Source: Natrinema gari JCM 14663 (lineage in GTDB: Archaea; Halobacteriota; Halobacteria; Halobacteriales; Natrialbaceae). Taken from it: a stretch of 64,000 bases of DNA. Below, in pieces: positions 36,108 to 44,791 of this stretch. Within the stretch, counting starts at the first letter, position 1; each line of letters starts with the position of its first letter. The DNA lies in contig NZ_AOIJ01000049.1 of NCBI RefSeq assembly GCF_000337175.1, positions 79,214 to 143,213 on the forward strand. Direction: 5' to 3'. The notes under the pieces were generated by a model, which saw only the letters and a list, made by a program, of their open reading frames with translations, was not told the DNA's origin and made no database searches. The translations under genes were made by a program, and so were the position numbers.

Positions 36108-37286
36108 CTAATCCCGGTTTCTGCGCCACTTGCGAAGCTTTCGGTGGAGCCGTGTCGACAACGGGATGTGATCGCCAGTGGATCGAAACCGGATGTCGTT
36201 ACTGCCGAAGAGTACGAGCACGACTCCGACGGCGAGCCCGACGACGACGGCGTTGACCGCCGCGATCGCGACGAGCGGGTGGAGATCGTGGAGCCAGAAC
36301 AGGACGGACGGGGGCAACACGGCGAGATAGCGATACTCGCCGAGATGGCGCGTATACTCGCCCGTCTCCTCGGGGGCTGATAGTGAGACCGTCGTCTCGC
36401 CGCTATCACGGATACCGACGGTCTGCCGTGCCGGGTCCGCACTGATACTGCGGCTTTCGGCCTCGTGAACGACAGCGATCGGCAGATACCCCGAGTTGTC
36501 GACGGTACGAGTGAGCGTCGCCGTCTCGCCGGGGGCGACGATCTGTGGATTGTCGTCCGGCGATTCCGAACTGATGAGTTCGTACTCGGTCGTTCCCGAG
36601 GGGACGACCATCGCCGCGGTCGCAAACGTGACGAATACGAGCAAGACGAGTCCAAGCGCGGTCCAGAAGGCGATCACGTTCTCGCGCGATCGCGAGCGCC
36701 TCGTTTCGCGCTGGGATGGACCGAGCCGCTCGAAAAGCGTTCCGAAGCCGAGCAACGCGACGCCGATCGCGACCATGAGCGCACCGAGGCCGTTCGCGGA
36801 CATCGTCGCCAGTCCGAACACCGACGCGACGACGCCGGCGACCGATGCTGCGACCCCCTGAATCGCCAACACCGCGGTCCCGAGCTGTGGGATCGTGACC
36901 ACGGACCCCCCTGGCTGCCAGACTTCGGCGACGATCTGGCCCTCCGTGACATGGGGTTCGCCGCCGTCCTGATCGGTAAACGGGTTCGCGTCGCCTTTCG
37001 TAACGTACCCCTCCTCGGTTTCGCCGACGACGCGGTGGGTCGTCAGCCCGCCGTCGTGGAGGGTTCGGGCCTGATAGACGACGACGTCACCCTCCTCGAT
37101 GTCACCGGCAACGAGGCTTGGAATCGCCACGAATCCGTCGCCGGTGTCGATCGTCGGCTCCATGCTCCCGGTAGCGACGTACCCGAGCAGGATCGGCTGA
37201 CCGAGCAGTTGGCCGACGATCAACAGGAGCACGGCCAGCACGAGGACGAGGCCGAGCCCTCGTTTTGCGAGTCCGACGGCGGTCAT
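36108..37286 (-). CDS. SipW-type signal peptidase I with C-terminal membrane extension
   Basis: Cleaves signal peptides on the outer face of the membrane. The catalytic serine is Ser41 in ATGSMEPTI, after a first helix at about 10-36. The general base is a histidine (His84 in LTTHRVVGE), as in archaeal and ER peptidases, rather than the bacterial lysine, and the KGDANPFTD box follows. At 392 residues it is about twice the family minimum: after the catalytic domain come two helix pairs and a beta-like segment (GTTEYELISSESPDDNPQIV). Its neighbours are secreted DUF1102 and CARDB-like proteins, so it most likely processes those products. Confidence 0.9.
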   Translation of the reverse strand: MTAVGLAKRGLGLVLVLAVLLLIVGQLLGQPILLGYVATGSMEPTIDTGDGFVAIPSLVAGDIEEGDVVVYQARTLHDGGLTTHRVVGETEEGYVTKGDANPFTDQDGGEPHVTEGQIVAEVWQPGGSVVTIPQLGTAVLAIQGVAASVAGVVASVFGLATMSANGLGALMVAIGVALLGFGTLFERLGPSQRETRRSRSRENVIAFWTALGLVLLVFVTFATAAMVVPSGTTEYELISSESPDDNPQIVAPGETATLTRTVDNSGYLPIAVVHEAESRSISADPARQTVGIRDSGETTVSLSAPEETGEYTRHLGEYRYLAVLPPSVLFWLHDLHPLVAIAAVNAVVVGLAVGVVLVLFGSNDIRFRSTGDHIPLSTRLHRKLRKWRRNRD

Positions 37287-37450
37287 GAATCAGTTGGTGA
37301 CACGGTCATGGTCGGCTGACTGTTCGAGTACTGTTTCTTTCGGATCCAGCAGCATAAAGGTCGCGAGAGCACGAGCCGAGCCGCGACGACTCGCGAGCGA
37401 GACGCGGCGATCGACCACCACCACGGCCGTGCGAGTTGGCCGACCGCGTG

Positions 37451-38608
37451 CTAGCGGAAGAACGCCCACCGGCGGTTCGCAGCGAGCACCAGGACCAACA
37501 GCCCCGCCGTCGCCGGCGGAGCGAGCGCCGCCGTCGTCGCCGGTGAGAGTTCCCGATCCCGGATCGAAAACGCCGCCCGCTCGACGGACACCGTGCCCGC
37601 GGACACGCCGTTGACGGCGGTCTCGTACGTGCCGGGCTCGTCGAACCGGCGCTCGAAGGTCACCGTCCGCTCGCCGTTCGCCGGAATCGAAACGGCCCGG
37701 CTATCGACGACGATCCCGTCGACCGCCACCTCGAGCGTGCGCGTCACTCGCTCGTCGGTTGGGTTTTCGACCGTCGCTTCGATCGTCGTCGACTCGCCGA
37801 CGGTGATGTCGGGATCGACGACGGTCGCGGTGACGATGTCGGCCGCCGGCCCGTTGACGGTCACCGACGCGCTCCCCACCCCTTTGATGCCGACATCGTA
37901 CGTCCCGGGCCACTCCATCGGCCGCTCGAACGTGACGGGCTGCGATTCGCCCGGCCCGAGGGTAATCATCCGCCGATCGACCACGGTCCCGTCGACCGTC
38001 AGGACTGCGGTCGCCGAGGTCGTCGTGTCGCCGGTGTTTCGATACGTCGCCGTCGCCGTCACCGTCTCGCCAGCCTCCACCGTCGTGGATGACAGCTCGA
38101 ACGCCGAGCCGTCGATGGCCGTCGATTCGGCCGGCGACGATCCGCTCGAGCCCCCTGGCATGGGTTCGCCGTCCGCGTATTGGACCGTGATCGTAAACGT
38201 CTCCGTCCCGGACCGTGCGATGTGCGTATCGACCGCGACGCCGATACGCGCGACGGTCCCGGCCGACGGCTCGAGCGGGCTTGCCTCGCTGATCGTCGCC
38301 GTCGGCTGGTCGTTCCGATAGAACGTGAGTCCAGGGACGTCGTGGTCGATCCAGATCCGCTCGACCGCGTCGTCGGTGACGGTAATCCTGAATACGTCGT
38401 CCGCACGCGTGACCGAGCGGTCGTTAAGAGCCTCGAGATCGAGTCCGAGTTCACCGTTCTCGACGGCCGCGTACTGTCCGTTGGCAGCATCCTCGGACTC
38501 GAGGATGACGTCCTCAGTGACGTCGTCCGCACTCATCGTCAGTGCTGCCGTTGGCACGATGAGCGAGACCAACAACGCGGCCACGAGTAGATAACGGGAT
38601 GCTTTCAT
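37451..38608 (-). CDS. Exported CARDB-repeat protein of the SipW locus
   Basis: 385 residues. A signal peptide (MKASRYLLVAALLVSLIVPTA) leads to a TasA/DUF1102-like stretch (AVENGELGLDLEALNDRSVT), then two CARDB-like domains beginning STTVEAGETVTATATYRNTG and DPDITVGESTTIEATVENPT. Each is about 85 residues and built of beta strands. The C-terminus has a membrane helix (TAALAPPATAGLLVLVLAA) followed by RRWAFFR, so the protein is probably anchored with its domains outside the cell. It lies between the signal peptidase and DUF1102 genes on the same strand. A structural or adhesive surface role is inferred. Confidence 0.8.
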   Translation of the reverse strand: MKASRYLLVAALLVSLIVPTAALTMSADDVTEDVILESEDAANGQYAAVENGELGLDLEALNDRSVTRADDVFRITVTDDAVERIWIDHDVPGLTFYRNDQPTATISEASPLEPSAGTVARIGVAVDTHIARSGTETFTITVQYADGEPMPGGSSGSSPAESTAIDGSAFELSSTTVEAGETVTATATYRNTGDTTTSATAVLTVDGTVVDRRMITLGPGESQPVTFERPMEWPGTYDVGIKGVGSASVTVNGPAADIVTATVVDPDITVGESTTIEATVENPTDERVTRTLEVAVDGIVVDSRAVSIPANGERTVTFERRFDEPGTYETAVNGVSAGTVSVERAAFSIRDRELSPATTAALAPPATAGLLVLVLAANRRWAFFR

Positions 38609-38674
38609 GTAATAAAACTGGACTCGATCGGGCACCGATACGCGGCTCGCGACTGTCAGCCCATCACGATCACG

Positions 38675-39322
38675 TTATACGGAACTGGCCACGATGGTCA
38701 CTTCCGAGAGGTACCCGCTGATAGTCGTGCTCGGATCGAAGCTCGATCCGGGATCCGCGACACCGATCACTAACGATACTTCCTCGTTCGGGTCCGACCC
38801 GCCCGTTGCATCCAGGGAGACCGAAGAGCCGTTCGTTCCGTCGCCGACGATCGAGTTATCGTTCTCGTCAGTGAACGCGTACTCGATCGTGAGCGAGTTC
38901 CCGTTGCCGTCGTTGATCGTGTTTTCGATCACGGCGTTGTAGCTATCCAGAATCGTCGGCGACGTCTGGATGGTACCCTCGCTCGAATAGATACTCAGGT
39001 TGACGTTGTTCGAGCCGTTGTTGATCGTCCGGAACAGCGGGCTGAACGTCGTCTTTGCGCCGAGGTTGATGCCGGAACTGTTCCCCAACGAGTCGAACGC
39101 CAACTCGAGTGTCCCGTTCGTGATCGATGACGCGTCCGAATATTGGTTTCCGTTGCTGTCACTGGTATCGAACGCGAGCGCACTCGATGCGTCACCGGCG
39201 ACGGCGACGGAGACGGTTCGGTCCGCCTCGACACTACTAAACGCGCCTGTTCCGAGCGCAGCCCCGCCACCCGCAACGATCGTTCCCAGTCCGACTAACA
39301 CATTACGTCGATTCATTTTCAT
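38675..39322 (-). CDS. DUF1102-domain secreted protein, likely SipW substrate
   Basis: 215 residues starting MKMNRRNVLVGLGTIVAGGG. The diagnostic DUF1102 N-terminus GTGAFSSVEADRTVSVAVAG is present; the hydrophobic stretch before it resembles a SipW-type signal, with cleavage expected near the GAFS motif. The mature part is beta-rich, Asn/Ser/Thr-rich and low in charge, with many N-glycosylation sequons such as NSSG, NGT and NLS. This suits an exported filament- or matrix-type subunit. It is the first gene of the minus-strand operon, facing the pilin-like gene across a long shared promoter region. Its polymerisation is inferred from the resemblance of SipW loci to TasA systems. Confidence 0.85.
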   Translation of the reverse strand: MKMNRRNVLVGLGTIVAGGGAALGTGAFSSVEADRTVSVAVAGDASSALAFDTSDSNGNQYSDASSITNGTLELAFDSLGNSSGINLGAKTTFSPLFRTINNGSNNVNLSIYSSEGTIQTSPTILDSYNAVIENTINDGNGNSLTIEYAFTDENDNSIVGDGTNGSSVSLDATGGSDPNEEVSLVIGVADPGSSFDPSTTISGYLSEVTIVASSV

Positions 39323-39763
39323 GGTTGGTATCTCCGTGCTACGTCCAAGCACCGACCGCCGAGGGTGCTGGAACGCAGTTCCTACTTGCGACCACGACCC
39401 CTACCCACTTTGTATTGAGTAGCCGGAACCGGCGAAAGACCGGCCATACTGCCGTTCAAGGCGGTCTTGAACGCGTGCGCCTGGGTCTCGAGAGGAACAA
39501 GTGCGGCCTGAAACACCGCCGAGAGAAAGCAGGGCAACGAGGTGGCAGCCGAAATGTTGGGAATTTGATGTATTTCACCAACCGAATCAAACGGGGGAGA
39601 GCCTCGAGTTAGCCCCTCAGCGCTCGGTGCACCGCGTTCGGCGGCCGGCATTCCCGAGTTGGGGTTCGATCAAGTGGTACTTGAGACGGCTGTTCTCAAT
39701 TATGATAATAGAACTATCTCGCGTATTTTTATATGTTTCTTTCGGGTAGTATGAATAGAGCTA
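39323..39763. promoter_or_regulatory. Divergent promoter region of the SipW/pilin-like locus
   Basis: About 440 bases with no supported gene between the divergent DUF1102 and pilin-like genes. It includes a perfect inverted repeat GTTCAAG (39454-39460) / CTTGAAC (39466-39472) and a strongly A/T-rich stretch just before the plus-strand start, with TTTTTATATG at 39725-39734 as a TATA candidate about 30 bases from the ATG. Both operons are probably controlled from here. Confidence 0.6.
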
Positions 39764-42472
39764 ATGGTGGGTACACGACGTCCGTCCCGGAGTCGAGAAC
39801 ACGACGCTGGGGAGCGAGGGGCAAGTTCGATAATCGGGATCCTGTTGCTATTTACACTCGTTATACTGGGTGCAGCAGTGGTGTTCGTCGCCGGGTCAGT
39901 GATGTTCGACTCGGTTCAGACACAAGTGAACAACGAACAGACACAGAAGTTCGTCGAAGAGACGGACCAGGGCATCATGACGGCCGCGACGACGGGCAAA
40001 AACCAGCCGCTGCCGATCGACGAGATGCAGGCGGAAAAACCGATGATCACGGACGATGGGTCGATCAGCGTCACGTGGTACAACGAAACGGGGCCGAGTT
40101 GCTCGACCGGCGAGAAGAGTCTCCGCACGCTCGAGTTCGAACTCGACGACCGGACGATCGCCCATCAGGGCGGCGGCGTCTGGAAGAAGGCCAACGGGCA
40201 GACCACCGTCGTTTCGGAACCCCAGATCGGGTACGACGGTGAGACGTTACGGCTCCAGATCCTCCAACTCGAGGAGGGCGATTTCGGGGCCTCCGAAGCG
40301 GTGGCGAAAGCCGACCACAGCAAAGCGACGGACCTTACCGAGGAGATCAATACCGTCGCCCAGAACTGTCCGAACGGGACGAGCGTGAAATTCACGATCG
40401 AAAGTTCCTATCACGAGGGCTGGTACCAGTACCTCGACTCGGAGTTCGGGACGGAAGCGAACGTGACCCAACACGGGAATGCAGTGACAGTGAAACTCGC
40501 CGACATCAGAGAGCCGTTCGACCCTGCGAAGTTCATCGTCAAAGAAGACCACGGGCTGCGTGGTCCCGGTGGCAAGGCGCTGGCGAAGGACCAGCGACTC
40601 GCACGCTCTCTGGCCGGAAAGGGGAACGGCGGCGGAAAAGGCGGCAATGACGTCTTCAGTATTAAAACGACGATCAAGAACGTCGGACAGCGAGACGAAA
40701 GCCAAGACATCACTGCAACGATCTTGGATGACGACAGCAACAAGACGCTGCTGACGACTACGCATTCCAATCTCTCAGTTCCGAAAAACGGCGGTGAACG
40801 GACCATCGACCATCCGGGACTCAAGTTCGAACTCGATGCGGCCGCGAAAAAGAAACTCGACCACGGTGAGACGTACAAGTACATCATCGAAACCGAAGAC
40901 GACCGGACTGATACGCCCGGTACGTTCTACGTCGGCATGTCGGGCTCGTACTTTAACGTCTCGAACGCCAGCCACGACATCGACGAGAACGTGACGATTA
41001 CCGCGGACGTACAGAACATCGGCGTCGAGAACACGAGCGATGGTCGCGCGGATCTCGAGCTCGAGTATCTCGACGACGAGACCCCGGACGCGTATAAACG
41101 GATCAGTCCGAACACCGTCAACGGCTCGTACGGTGCGACGACGACCGTCGAATGGACCATAAACACGAGTCGGATGATCCGAGGGGACTACGAGTACACC
41201 GTCACCACCGCCGACGACAAGTCGGTGACGAAGACGTTTACCCTCAATACGGGCGTCGATCCGAGCGATACGGAACTCGTTTTGGACGCCGGGAACGAGG
41301 TCAACGTCTCGGTTCTGGGGACCGAAGTATCGGCCGAAGGGCCAACTGATGAGCGACGGACACGGCTCGTTGACGGCGATAAAGCAAACGGAAAGTGGAA
41401 AAAGAGCGGTAGCGGTGAATGGAACTTCTACAATGAGGGTTGGAATCGGAGTGGTGGATGGAGAACCAATAGCTGCAGATATTGCGATGAGCCGACGGAA
41501 ATCTGGTGGGACGACGATGGTGGCTGGGAACTCGAGTGGACCAAACGCGGAGACGGCGACTGGTCTTGGAACGGACCAGGAACGTGGCAACAGCACCCCG
41601 TCTACTACAAGCAATGGGCACCGGTGACGACGGAGATCATCACGCAACCGGTCGACGAAAACGGAAAGCCGATCGGCAAGTCGAACACGATCCAGCCGGA
41701 GAGTTGGGGCAGCGAAACCTACGAGTCGTACCGATCGCCGGAAGACCAGAACCTCAACACCCACGATACGCGAGACAAAATCTGGAAGTACAACTTCACG
41801 ACGGAGGATCGAATCAGTCTCACGTTGAGTTCGACGTTGTACAGCTGTAGCAATTACCAGAAGAAGAACACCGATCTGTATACTGACGGTGAGTATTACC
41901 CGTATCACGACACGTGGTCGAGATACAACGGGAACGGCTACTGGGACCACTACGACTGTGGGAACATCTACGGGAAGTCACTCGAGGTGGACGCGACGAC
42001 CGACTCGAACAAGGCGAACGTCCGTGTCAGGAGCAGTGGAAACAACACGGTGCCGGAGCTACGGGCGGGACATCAGCGCCAGCAGAGCGCTGACGAAGTG
42101 CTCGAGCGCGGCGACAAGGACCTCTTCGGTGGCAAATACGAGAACGGAACGGGATATCTCGACCTCGAAAAAGGAAAGGAGTTCGTCTTCATGTACGAAC
42201 TGACCGAGGAAGCGCCAGCTAACACGGACCCCGAGGAGTTCTGGAAGGAAGCCAAAGAGACCGACACACCGGGGGACCCGAACTTCAACGACGTGATCGT
42301 CCTCGTCGAAGTCGACGACGTGCCGACTGAAGACATCGTCTCCCCGATACCCGTCGGGGAAGACGGGGTACCCGTCGATGTCGGTCGCGGGGAGTCTGAC
42401 AACGACTCCAGCGATCAATCCGACCCCGACTCCGGCGTCGAGGTCGATACGGACAAGATCATAATCGGCTAA
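39764..42472 (+). CDS. Giant type IV pilin-like surface protein with Trp-rich segment
   Basis: 902 residues. The N-terminus (ERGASSIIGILLLFTLVILG) is an archaeal class III pilin-type leader: short basic head, probable processing before the hydrophobic helix, then FVAGSVMFDSVQTQVNN, as in DUF7289-like archaeal pilin-related proteins. The rest is a very long acidic ectodomain with repeated CARDB-like beta domains and many Asn-X-Ser/Thr sites. A segment encoded at about 41390-41620 is loaded with tryptophan, glycine and aspartate (WKKSGSGEWNFYNEGWNRSG is typical). The C-terminus is Asp/Ser-rich. It is a probable surface-anchored adhesin or filament-associated protein; no catalytic motif is seen. 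Confidence 0.8.
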   Translation: MVGTRRPSRSREHDAGERGASSIIGILLLFTLVILGAAVVFVAGSVMFDSVQTQVNNEQTQKFVEETDQGIMTAATTGKNQPLPIDEMQAEKPMITDDGSISVTWYNETGPSCSTGEKSLRTLEFELDDRTIAHQGGGVWKKANGQTTVVSEPQIGYDGETLRLQILQLEEGDFGASEAVAKADHSKATDLTEEINTVAQNCPNGTSVKFTIESSYHEGWYQYLDSEFGTEANVTQHGNAVTVKLADIREPFDPAKFIVKEDHGLRGPGGKALAKDQRLARSLAGKGNGGGKGGNDVFSIKTTIKNVGQRDESQDITATILDDDSNKTLLTTTHSNLSVPKNGGERTIDHPGLKFELDAAAKKKLDHGETYKYIIETEDDRTDTPGTFYVGMSGSYFNVSNASHDIDENVTITADVQNIGVENTSDGRADLELEYLDDETPDAYKRISPNTVNGSYGATTTVEWTINTSRMIRGDYEYTVTTADDKSVTKTFTLNTGVDPSDTELVLDAGNEVNVSVLGTEVSAEGPTDERRTRLVDGDKANGKWKKSGSGEWNFYNEGWNRSGGWRTNSCRYCDEPTEIWWDDDGGWELEWTKRGDGDWSWNGPGTWQQHPVYYKQWAPVTTEIITQPVDENGKPIGKSNTIQPESWGSETYESYRSPEDQNLNTHDTRDKIWKYNFTTEDRISLTLSSTLYSCSNYQKKNTDLYTDGEYYPYHDTWSRYNGNGYWDHYDCGNIYGKSLEVDATTDSNKANVRVRSSGNNTVPELRAGHQRQQSADEVLERGDKDLFGGKYENGTGYLDLEKGKEFVFMYELTEEAPANTDPEEFWKEAKETDTPGDPNFNDVIVLVEVDDVPTEDIVSPIPVGEDGVPVDVGRGESDNDSSDQSDPDSGVEVDTDKIIIG

Positions 42473-42732
42473 CGACCGCCGGCGCTGGGGCGGCCGGGAC
42501 GGACACCGATATTAATCTTCGTTGCCGTTATTGTTTCCAACGGTATATCTCAACGGTTCGATATCGGAATTCAGGTAGACGTTCGTTCCAACGGGAGAGG
42601 GTTGCTATCCCTACTCTCGGATGGGGACATCCCGATAGGAAATGTATCATCACAAGACACTAGTGACATTCAGAACAGGTGTAGCAACAAGCGTTATGTA
42701 TCAACAGCACCGATATTCGTATTGAGAAGGGG

Positions 42733-43305
42733 ATGGCAACAACCAGCGAGAGCGACCCGAGCGCGACGGATGCAACAGGTCAGGACGACCAGCTACCGGC
42801 CGGTGAAATCTTCGACCTGCTGAGCAACCAGCGTCGCCGGTACGTCATCCACTACTGCAAGGGCGAGGACGAACCCGTTCCGATCGGTGACCTCGCCGAA
42901 CACGTTGCGGCCTGGGAACTCGAGAAGGACGTCGCGGAGGTCACGTCCGCCGAACGAAAGCGGGTCTATACGTCGTTACAACAGTCGCACTTGCCCACCC
43001 TCGAGCGCGCCGACGTGATCGCATTCGACGATCGGACGATCGAACTCACGGACGAGGCGGCCGAGTTGGACGTTTACCTCGACATCGTGCCGGGCGACTC
43101 GGTCCCCTGGGGAACCTACTATCTGGGGCTGGCTGCGGTCGGGTCGGTCGTGATGGTAGGGTTGTGGCTCGAGGTAGTCCCGACCGAGACGATTCCGGAA
43201 CTCGGCTGGGCCACGCTGGTGGTCGGGCTTTTCGCCGCCTCCGCAGTCGTCCACGTGGTCCAAAACCGACGGATGCGGCTCGGCGAGATGGAGCGGCCAC
43301 CGTAA
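42733..43305 (+). CDS. DUF7344-like winged-helix membrane protein
   Basis: 190 residues. Residues about 24-105 form a winged-helix-type domain (LPAGEIFDLLSNQRRRYVIH; HLPTLERADVIAFDDRTIEL), then two membrane helices (YYLGLAAVGSVVMVGLWLEV and LGWATLVVGLFAASAVVHVV) and a short basic tail. This DNA-binding-plus-membrane arrangement recurs in haloarchaeal DUF7344 proteins and suggests a membrane-tethered regulator. It ends three bases before the next gene, so the two are co-translated. By context it may control the surface locus. Confidence 0.78.
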   Translation: MATTSESDPSATDATGQDDQLPAGEIFDLLSNQRRRYVIHYCKGEDEPVPIGDLAEHVAAWELEKDVAEVTSAERKRVYTSLQQSHLPTLERADVIAFDDRTIELTDEAAELDVYLDIVPGDSVPWGTYYLGLAAVGSVVMVGLWLEVVPTETIPELGWATLVVGLFAASAVVHVVQNRRMRLGEMERPP

Positions 43306-43308
43306 GTC

Positions 43309-44355
43309 ATGAACGCGTTCACCAAACTCGCGGTCGTCTTCCTCTTCGTTGGAGCGGTGCTACTGGCCGGTCCGGTGTTCGGATTTAGCTCACTCGCGGC
43401 GAATCGAGGAGCCGACGTGTCAGTCGGCGGGAGCGATGCGTTGATCGGTGTCGATGCGACGCACCTCACGCTCGACGGGCCACGTGACGAAGCGACGGTC
43501 TCGATCGAGAACAACGCGGGACGGCGACTCTCCCTCGAGGCCGAGGATACGACGGGCCCGGACGTGCAGGTCGACGGGCAGTTGTCGGGCACGCTCGCGG
43601 CAGGGGAGAGTCTCCAGGTGACGGTTTCGTGCAACGGCGGGGGGACGAGCGGCACCGATTCGGGAATCGTCACCGTAACCGAAGCGATCAGCGACGACGG
43701 TTCGATCACCGTTCGGGATGCGACCCTTCCGGTCACGGTCGACTACGAGTGCACCGGCGGCAAACCCGGAACGCCGCCAGGACAGCCGAGTGACGACGAC
43801 GTCGTCATCGAACCTGGCGGCAAATCCAACGACGAGATCGACAGCGACGGGACCGTCTGGATCGGCGACGGCGGCAAGGCAAACGACGAGGTCAAGGCAG
43901 GCGGCGATGTCTCGATCGGAACCGGTGGGAAGACGAACGACGAAGTCGAGGCGGGTGGCAACATCGTTACCGCCGACGACTACACCGCAAACGGTGAACT
44001 CTCCGCTGGAGGCGATGTCTCGATCGGCGACGGCGGCAAGACCAACAACGAGGTCACTGCTGGTGGCAGCATCACCACCGGGGACGACTACACCGCAAAC
44101 GGCGAACTCACCGCGACCGAGGATATCACCGTCGGGTCGGGTTCGAAGATTCAAAACGGCATCAGTGCCGGCGGGGACATCTCCATCGGTAGCGGGTCCA
44201 AAGTCAACGGCGAACTGGATGCGGGCGGCGACGTATACGTCGGCGACTCCGTGACGTTCAACAACGAAGTCACGGCCGGAGGGACGATCTACGTCGGGTG
44301 CGACGTCAGGTTCAACGGCGATCTCTCCGCTGGCTCCGTCGTCGACGAGTGCTGA
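43309..44355 (+). CDS. Secreted beta-helix (bactofilin-like) repeat protein
   Basis: 348 residues. An N-terminal hydrophobic signal (LAVVFLFVGAVLLAGPVFGF) passes into SSLAANRGADVSVGG, which resembles the start of the DUF1102 protein in this locus, so it may be a SipW substrate. A beta domain of about 120 residues follows, with an ECTGG cysteine. From about residue 164 to the end there are ten consecutive 18-residue units of the type DVSIGTGGKTNDEVEAGG, the hallmark of a right-handed beta-helix, as in bactofilin/polymer-forming folds. The terminal rung has two cysteines (YVGCDV; VVDEC) that could cap it with a disulphide. Confidence 0.85.
   Translation: MNAFTKLAVVFLFVGAVLLAGPVFGFSSLAANRGADVSVGGSDALIGVDATHLTLDGPRDEATVSIENNAGRRLSLEAEDTTGPDVQVDGQLSGTLAAGESLQVTVSCNGGGTSGTDSGIVTVTEAISDDGSITVRDATLPVTVDYECTGGKPGTPPGQPSDDDVVIEPGGKSNDEIDSDGTVWIGDGGKANDEVKAGGDVSIGTGGKTNDEVEAGGNIVTADDYTANGELSAGGDVSIGDGGKTNNEVTAGGSITTGDDYTANGELTATEDITVGSGSKIQNGISAGGDISIGSGSKVNGELDAGGDVYVGDSVTFNNEVTAGGTIYVGCDVRFNGDLSAGSVVDEC
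43798..44340 (+). repeat. Ten 54-bp units encoding 18-residue beta-helix rungs
   Basis: Each unit encodes D(V/I)xIGxGxKxNxEVxAGG or the alternate form xIxTxDDYTANGELxAxx. Units 2, 3 and 5 are of the KxNxEV type, while 4 and 6 carry the almost identical DDYTANGEL. The period is constant at 18 codons. Similarity is higher in protein than in DNA, so the array is old rather than a recent expansion. Confidence 0.85.
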
Positions 44356-44380
44356 GGTCGTGCTGCGGGACGGACCAGAC

Positions 44381-44397
44381 CGAGCGCGGACCGCTCG
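44381..44397 (+). terminator. Stem-loop behind the beta-helix gene
   Basis: CGAGCG and CGCTCG form a 6-base stem with a 5-base loop 25 bases past the stop codon. No T-tract follows, so a role as terminator is only possible. Confidence 0.3.
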
Positions 44398-44472
44398 ATC
44401 GAACAGTGCCCGGGTGCGGTTCGTGTCCGACGATGCGAACCCCTTTTCACCACTGACAACAGAGTTCGGACT

Positions 44473-44790
44473 ATGTCGACCGAATCGATCAGCGATCGGC
44501 GCGAGCACATCCGCTCGGTCAGCGTGACGGCGTTGTCCGCGCTGCTGGGCGTCGGTGCAGCGCTGGCCTCCGCAACCTGGGTCGGCCTGTCAAAGGCGGC
44601 GGCACAGGACACGCAGGCGCTCGCGTTCGTTCTCGGGGCGATCCTCGTCCAGTACGTCCTCATCAACCTCTCGGGGATCTACGGCGAGGACGAGTTCGGG
44701 GCGAAACACTACCTGTTCATCGCGTTCATGACCTTTTCGCTGTGGTTCGTGACGTGGGGTATCCTGCTGACCGCGGAGGTCTCGGGCTAG
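44473..44790 (+). CDS. EMC6-like membrane protein
   Basis: 105 residues with three hydrophobic helices (VTALSALLGVGAALASATWV; FVLGAILVQYVLINLSGIY; YLFIAFMTFSLWFVTWGILL). I recognise the archaeal EMC6-like family, related to a subunit of the eukaryotic ER membrane protein insertase. A role in membrane protein insertion is possible but unproven in haloarchaea. It is one base ahead of the ABCE1 gene, so the pair is translationally coupled. Confidence 0.8.
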   Translation: MSTESISDRREHIRSVSVTALSALLGVGAALASATWVGLSKAAAQDTQALAFVLGAILVQYVLINLSGIYGEDEFGAKHYLFIAFMTFSLWFVTWGILLTAEVSG

Positions 44791-44791
44791 C

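Noticed and set aside
39382..39651. Open frames and a possible tRNA-like fold in the divergent promoter region.
   Set aside because: GTTCGATC occurs at about 39664 but no acceptor stem or anticodon arm can be drawn, and the frames lack start signals.
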